This document shows, piece by piece, positions 62,813-64,000 of a stretch of DNA of 64,000 nt (position 1 is its first letter; each line of letters begins with the position of its first letter). The notes below the pieces were generated by a model, which was given only the letters and a program-made list of their open reading frames with translations, ran no database searches and was not told where the DNA came from. The DNA lies in the NCBI RefSeq assembly GCF_046156175.1, contig NZ_JAYLVL010000004.1:186001-250000 (forward strand). The letters run 5' to 3'. The position numbers and the translations under genes are program-made. The DNA comes from Lacisediminihabitans sp046156175 (GTDB lineage Bacteria > Actinomycetota > Actinomycetes > Actinomycetales > Microbacteriaceae).

Positions 62813-63816
62813 CTCTTCGGCAACAGGCCGATGCGGTCGTAGACCGTTGCGAGCGTGACGTCGGCGATGGCGGCCGCTCGATCGGCATTTCCGGCGAGCA
62901 CCCGATCCAGCTCGGCGGGATCGTCGAGGAGTTCGAGGGTGCGCGCTCGAATCGGCGCGAAGGTCTCGACGACGACGTCGGCGAGGTCCTTCTTGAAGTC
63001 ACCGTAGCCCCGGCCCTCGTAGTCGACCTCCAGGGAGGCGATCGACCGGCCGGACAGCACCGAGAAGATGGTGAGCAGGTTGGAGACGCCGGGCTTCTCC
63101 GCGACGTCGTAGCGCACCTCGCGGCCGGCATCCGTCACCGCGGACTTGATCTTCTTCGCCGTGACGGTGGGCTCATCGAGCAGCCACACCACTCCCGCCG
63201 CGCTCTCCGCGGACTTACTCATCTTGGAGCCCGGGTTCTGCAGGTCGTAGATGCGAGCGGTTTCTTTCAGGATCATCGGCTCCGGCATGGCGAAGGTCGC
63301 GCCGAACCGCGTGTTGAACCGGTTCGCGAGGTCGCGGGTGAGCTCCACGTGCTGTTTCTGGTCGTCACCCACCGGCACCGCCACCGCGTTGTAGAGCAGG
63401 ATGTCGGCGGCCATGAGAGTGGGGTAGGCGAACAGGCCGACCGAGGCGGCATCCGCTCCCTGCTTCGCCGCCTTGTCCTTGAACTGGGTCATTCGGCTTG
63501 CCTCACCGAACCCGGTGATGGTGTTGAGAACCCAGGCCAGTTGCGGATGGGCGGCCACATGCGACTGCACGAAGAGGGTCGAGACTTCGGGGTCTATCCC
63601 CGCGGCGATGTATTGAGCGGCGGTGCGCCGCGTGTTCTCGCGCAGGAGCAGCGGATCCTGCGCCACCGTGATCGCGTGCAGGTCGACGATGCAGAAGATC
63701 GCGTCGTGCGTGTTCTGCAGCTCCTTCCACTGCAGCAGTGCTCCGATGTAGTTGCCGATGTGGAGGGACTCTGCCGAGGGCTGCATGCCTGAGAACAGGC
63801 GGGGTTTGGAACTCAT
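62809..63816 (-). CDS. trpS: Tryptophanyl-tRNA synthetase
   Basis: 335 residues, usual class I TrpRS length. HIGH-like motif SLHIGNYIGAL, KMSKS motif GSKMSKSAESAAG and the tryptophan pocket region LMAADILLYNAVAVPVGDDQ are intact. It charges tRNA-Trp. ATG at 63816; 28 bp after the exodeoxyribonuclease gene. Confidence 0.96.
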   Translation of the reverse strand: MSSKPRLFSGMQPSAESLHIGNYIGALLQWKELQNTHDAIFCIVDLHAITVAQDPLLLRENTRRTAAQYIAAGIDPEVSTLFVQSHVAAHPQLAWVLNTITGFGEASRMTQFKDKAAKQGADAASVGLFAYPTLMAADILLYNAVAVPVGDDQKQHVELTRDLANRFNTRFGATFAMPEPMILKETARIYDLQNPGSKMSKSAESAAGVVWLLDEPTVTAKKIKSAVTDAGREVRYDVAEKPGVSNLLTIFSVLSGRSIASLEVDYEGRGYGDFKKDLADVVVETFAPIRARTLELLDDPAELDRVLAGNADRAAAIADVTLATVYDRIGLLPKR

Positions 63817-63844
63817 GGAGACAGTCTTTCAGACGGGCGTGGGG

Positions 63845-64000
63845 CTAGAGGGCGTAGTCGACGACAACCGGCGAGTGGTCCGACCAGCGGGTGTCCCAGG
63901 CGGAGGCGCGATCCACCACATAGTCGGTGACGGATGCCGCGAGCTCGGGCGACGCGACCTGGTAGTCGAGGCGCCAGCCGGTGTCGGTGTCGAAGGCCTG
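63845..64000 (-). CDS. Exodeoxyribonuclease III, C-terminal fragment (window edge)
   Basis: The last 51 residues of an XthA-type endonuclease/exonuclease: TDTGWRLDYQVASPELAAS and the catalytic-end WSDHSPVVVDYAL, with the family's Asp-His pair. The gene continues beyond the window. It removes 3' blocking groups and nicks abasic sites in base-excision repair. Runs into trpS. Confidence 0.88.
   Translation of the reverse strand, partial: QAFDTDTGWRLDYQVASPELAASVTDYVVDRASAWDTRWSDHSPVVVDYAL

Noticed and set aside
1..64000. CRISPR array, prophage, toxin-antitoxin or other defence island
   Set aside because: No regularly spaced repeats, integrase, phage structural genes or recognisable toxin-antitoxin pairs were found.

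Overview
High-GC actinobacterial chromosome segment. Dense packing, frequent GTG starts, 4-bp ATGA/GTGA overlaps, a class A PBP with PASTA domains, a POL-PE-LIG LigD/Ku pair and overall protein character point to the family Microbacteriaceae; the genus cannot be fixed from sequence alone. No tRNA, rRNA, CRISPR array, insertion sequence or prophage was recognised. The window looks like ordinary chromosome with a few accessory operons.

Layout. 1-3.0 kb: an FMN reductase gene broken by a nonsense codon, an NTF2/SnoaL-like protein, NhaA and a MarR regulator. 3.0-9.0 kb: a class A penicillin-binding protein and a glycine-betaine-type ABC importer (ATPase, permease, lipoprotein). 9.5-14.3 kb: a ClC chloride protein and a copper/redox operon (CtaG-like, CcdA/DsbD-like, Sco-thioredoxin fusion). 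A 19-bp motif built on GCAA-N3-TTGC lies upstream of marR, the PBP gene, clc and the ctaG operon, suggesting one small regulon. 14.4-17.8 kb: divergent ligD and ku (non-homologous end joining). 17.9-18.7 kb: Hsp20 with a HAIR operator and a small partner ORF. 18.7-23.0 kb: four genes joined by 4-bp overlaps (Zn alcohol dehydrogenase, acyl-CoA-dehydrogenase-like protein, PIG-L/methyltransferase fusion, family 2 glycosyltransferase). Their joint function is not known to me.

23.9-35.1 kb: a catabolic locus for an unidentified sugar or sugar acid: GntR/FCD regulator, threonate-dehydrogenase-like enzyme, class II aldolase, aldo-keto reductase, Asp/Glu-racemase-fold protein, DUF1537 four-carbon acid-sugar kinase, ribose-type ABC importer, SDR epimerase/dehydrogenase and an RbsD-type pyranase. 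Two runs of about 100 N within this locus are assembly artefacts: each is flanked by the same 127 bp on both sides, and removing 227 bp restores one intact reading frame in each case.

35.3-53.7 kb: a MarR/DHA2 exporter/PPOX group, secreted and cell-wall proteins (CAP-like, D,D-carboxypeptidase), Gfo/Idh oxidoreductase, nicotinamidase, succinate-semialdehyde dehydrogenase, TrmH-type methyltransferase, a DrrA-like ABC exporter with two permeases, a homodimer-type ABC exporter, two MFS transporters and small membrane proteins. 53.7-57.4 kb: the complete riboflavin operon ribD-ribE-ribBA-ribH behind an FMN riboswitch. 57.4-64.0 kb: SorC regulator divergent from glpD, a large polytopic membrane protein, a GNAT acetyltransferase, trpS and the 3' end of an exodeoxyribonuclease III gene running off the window.
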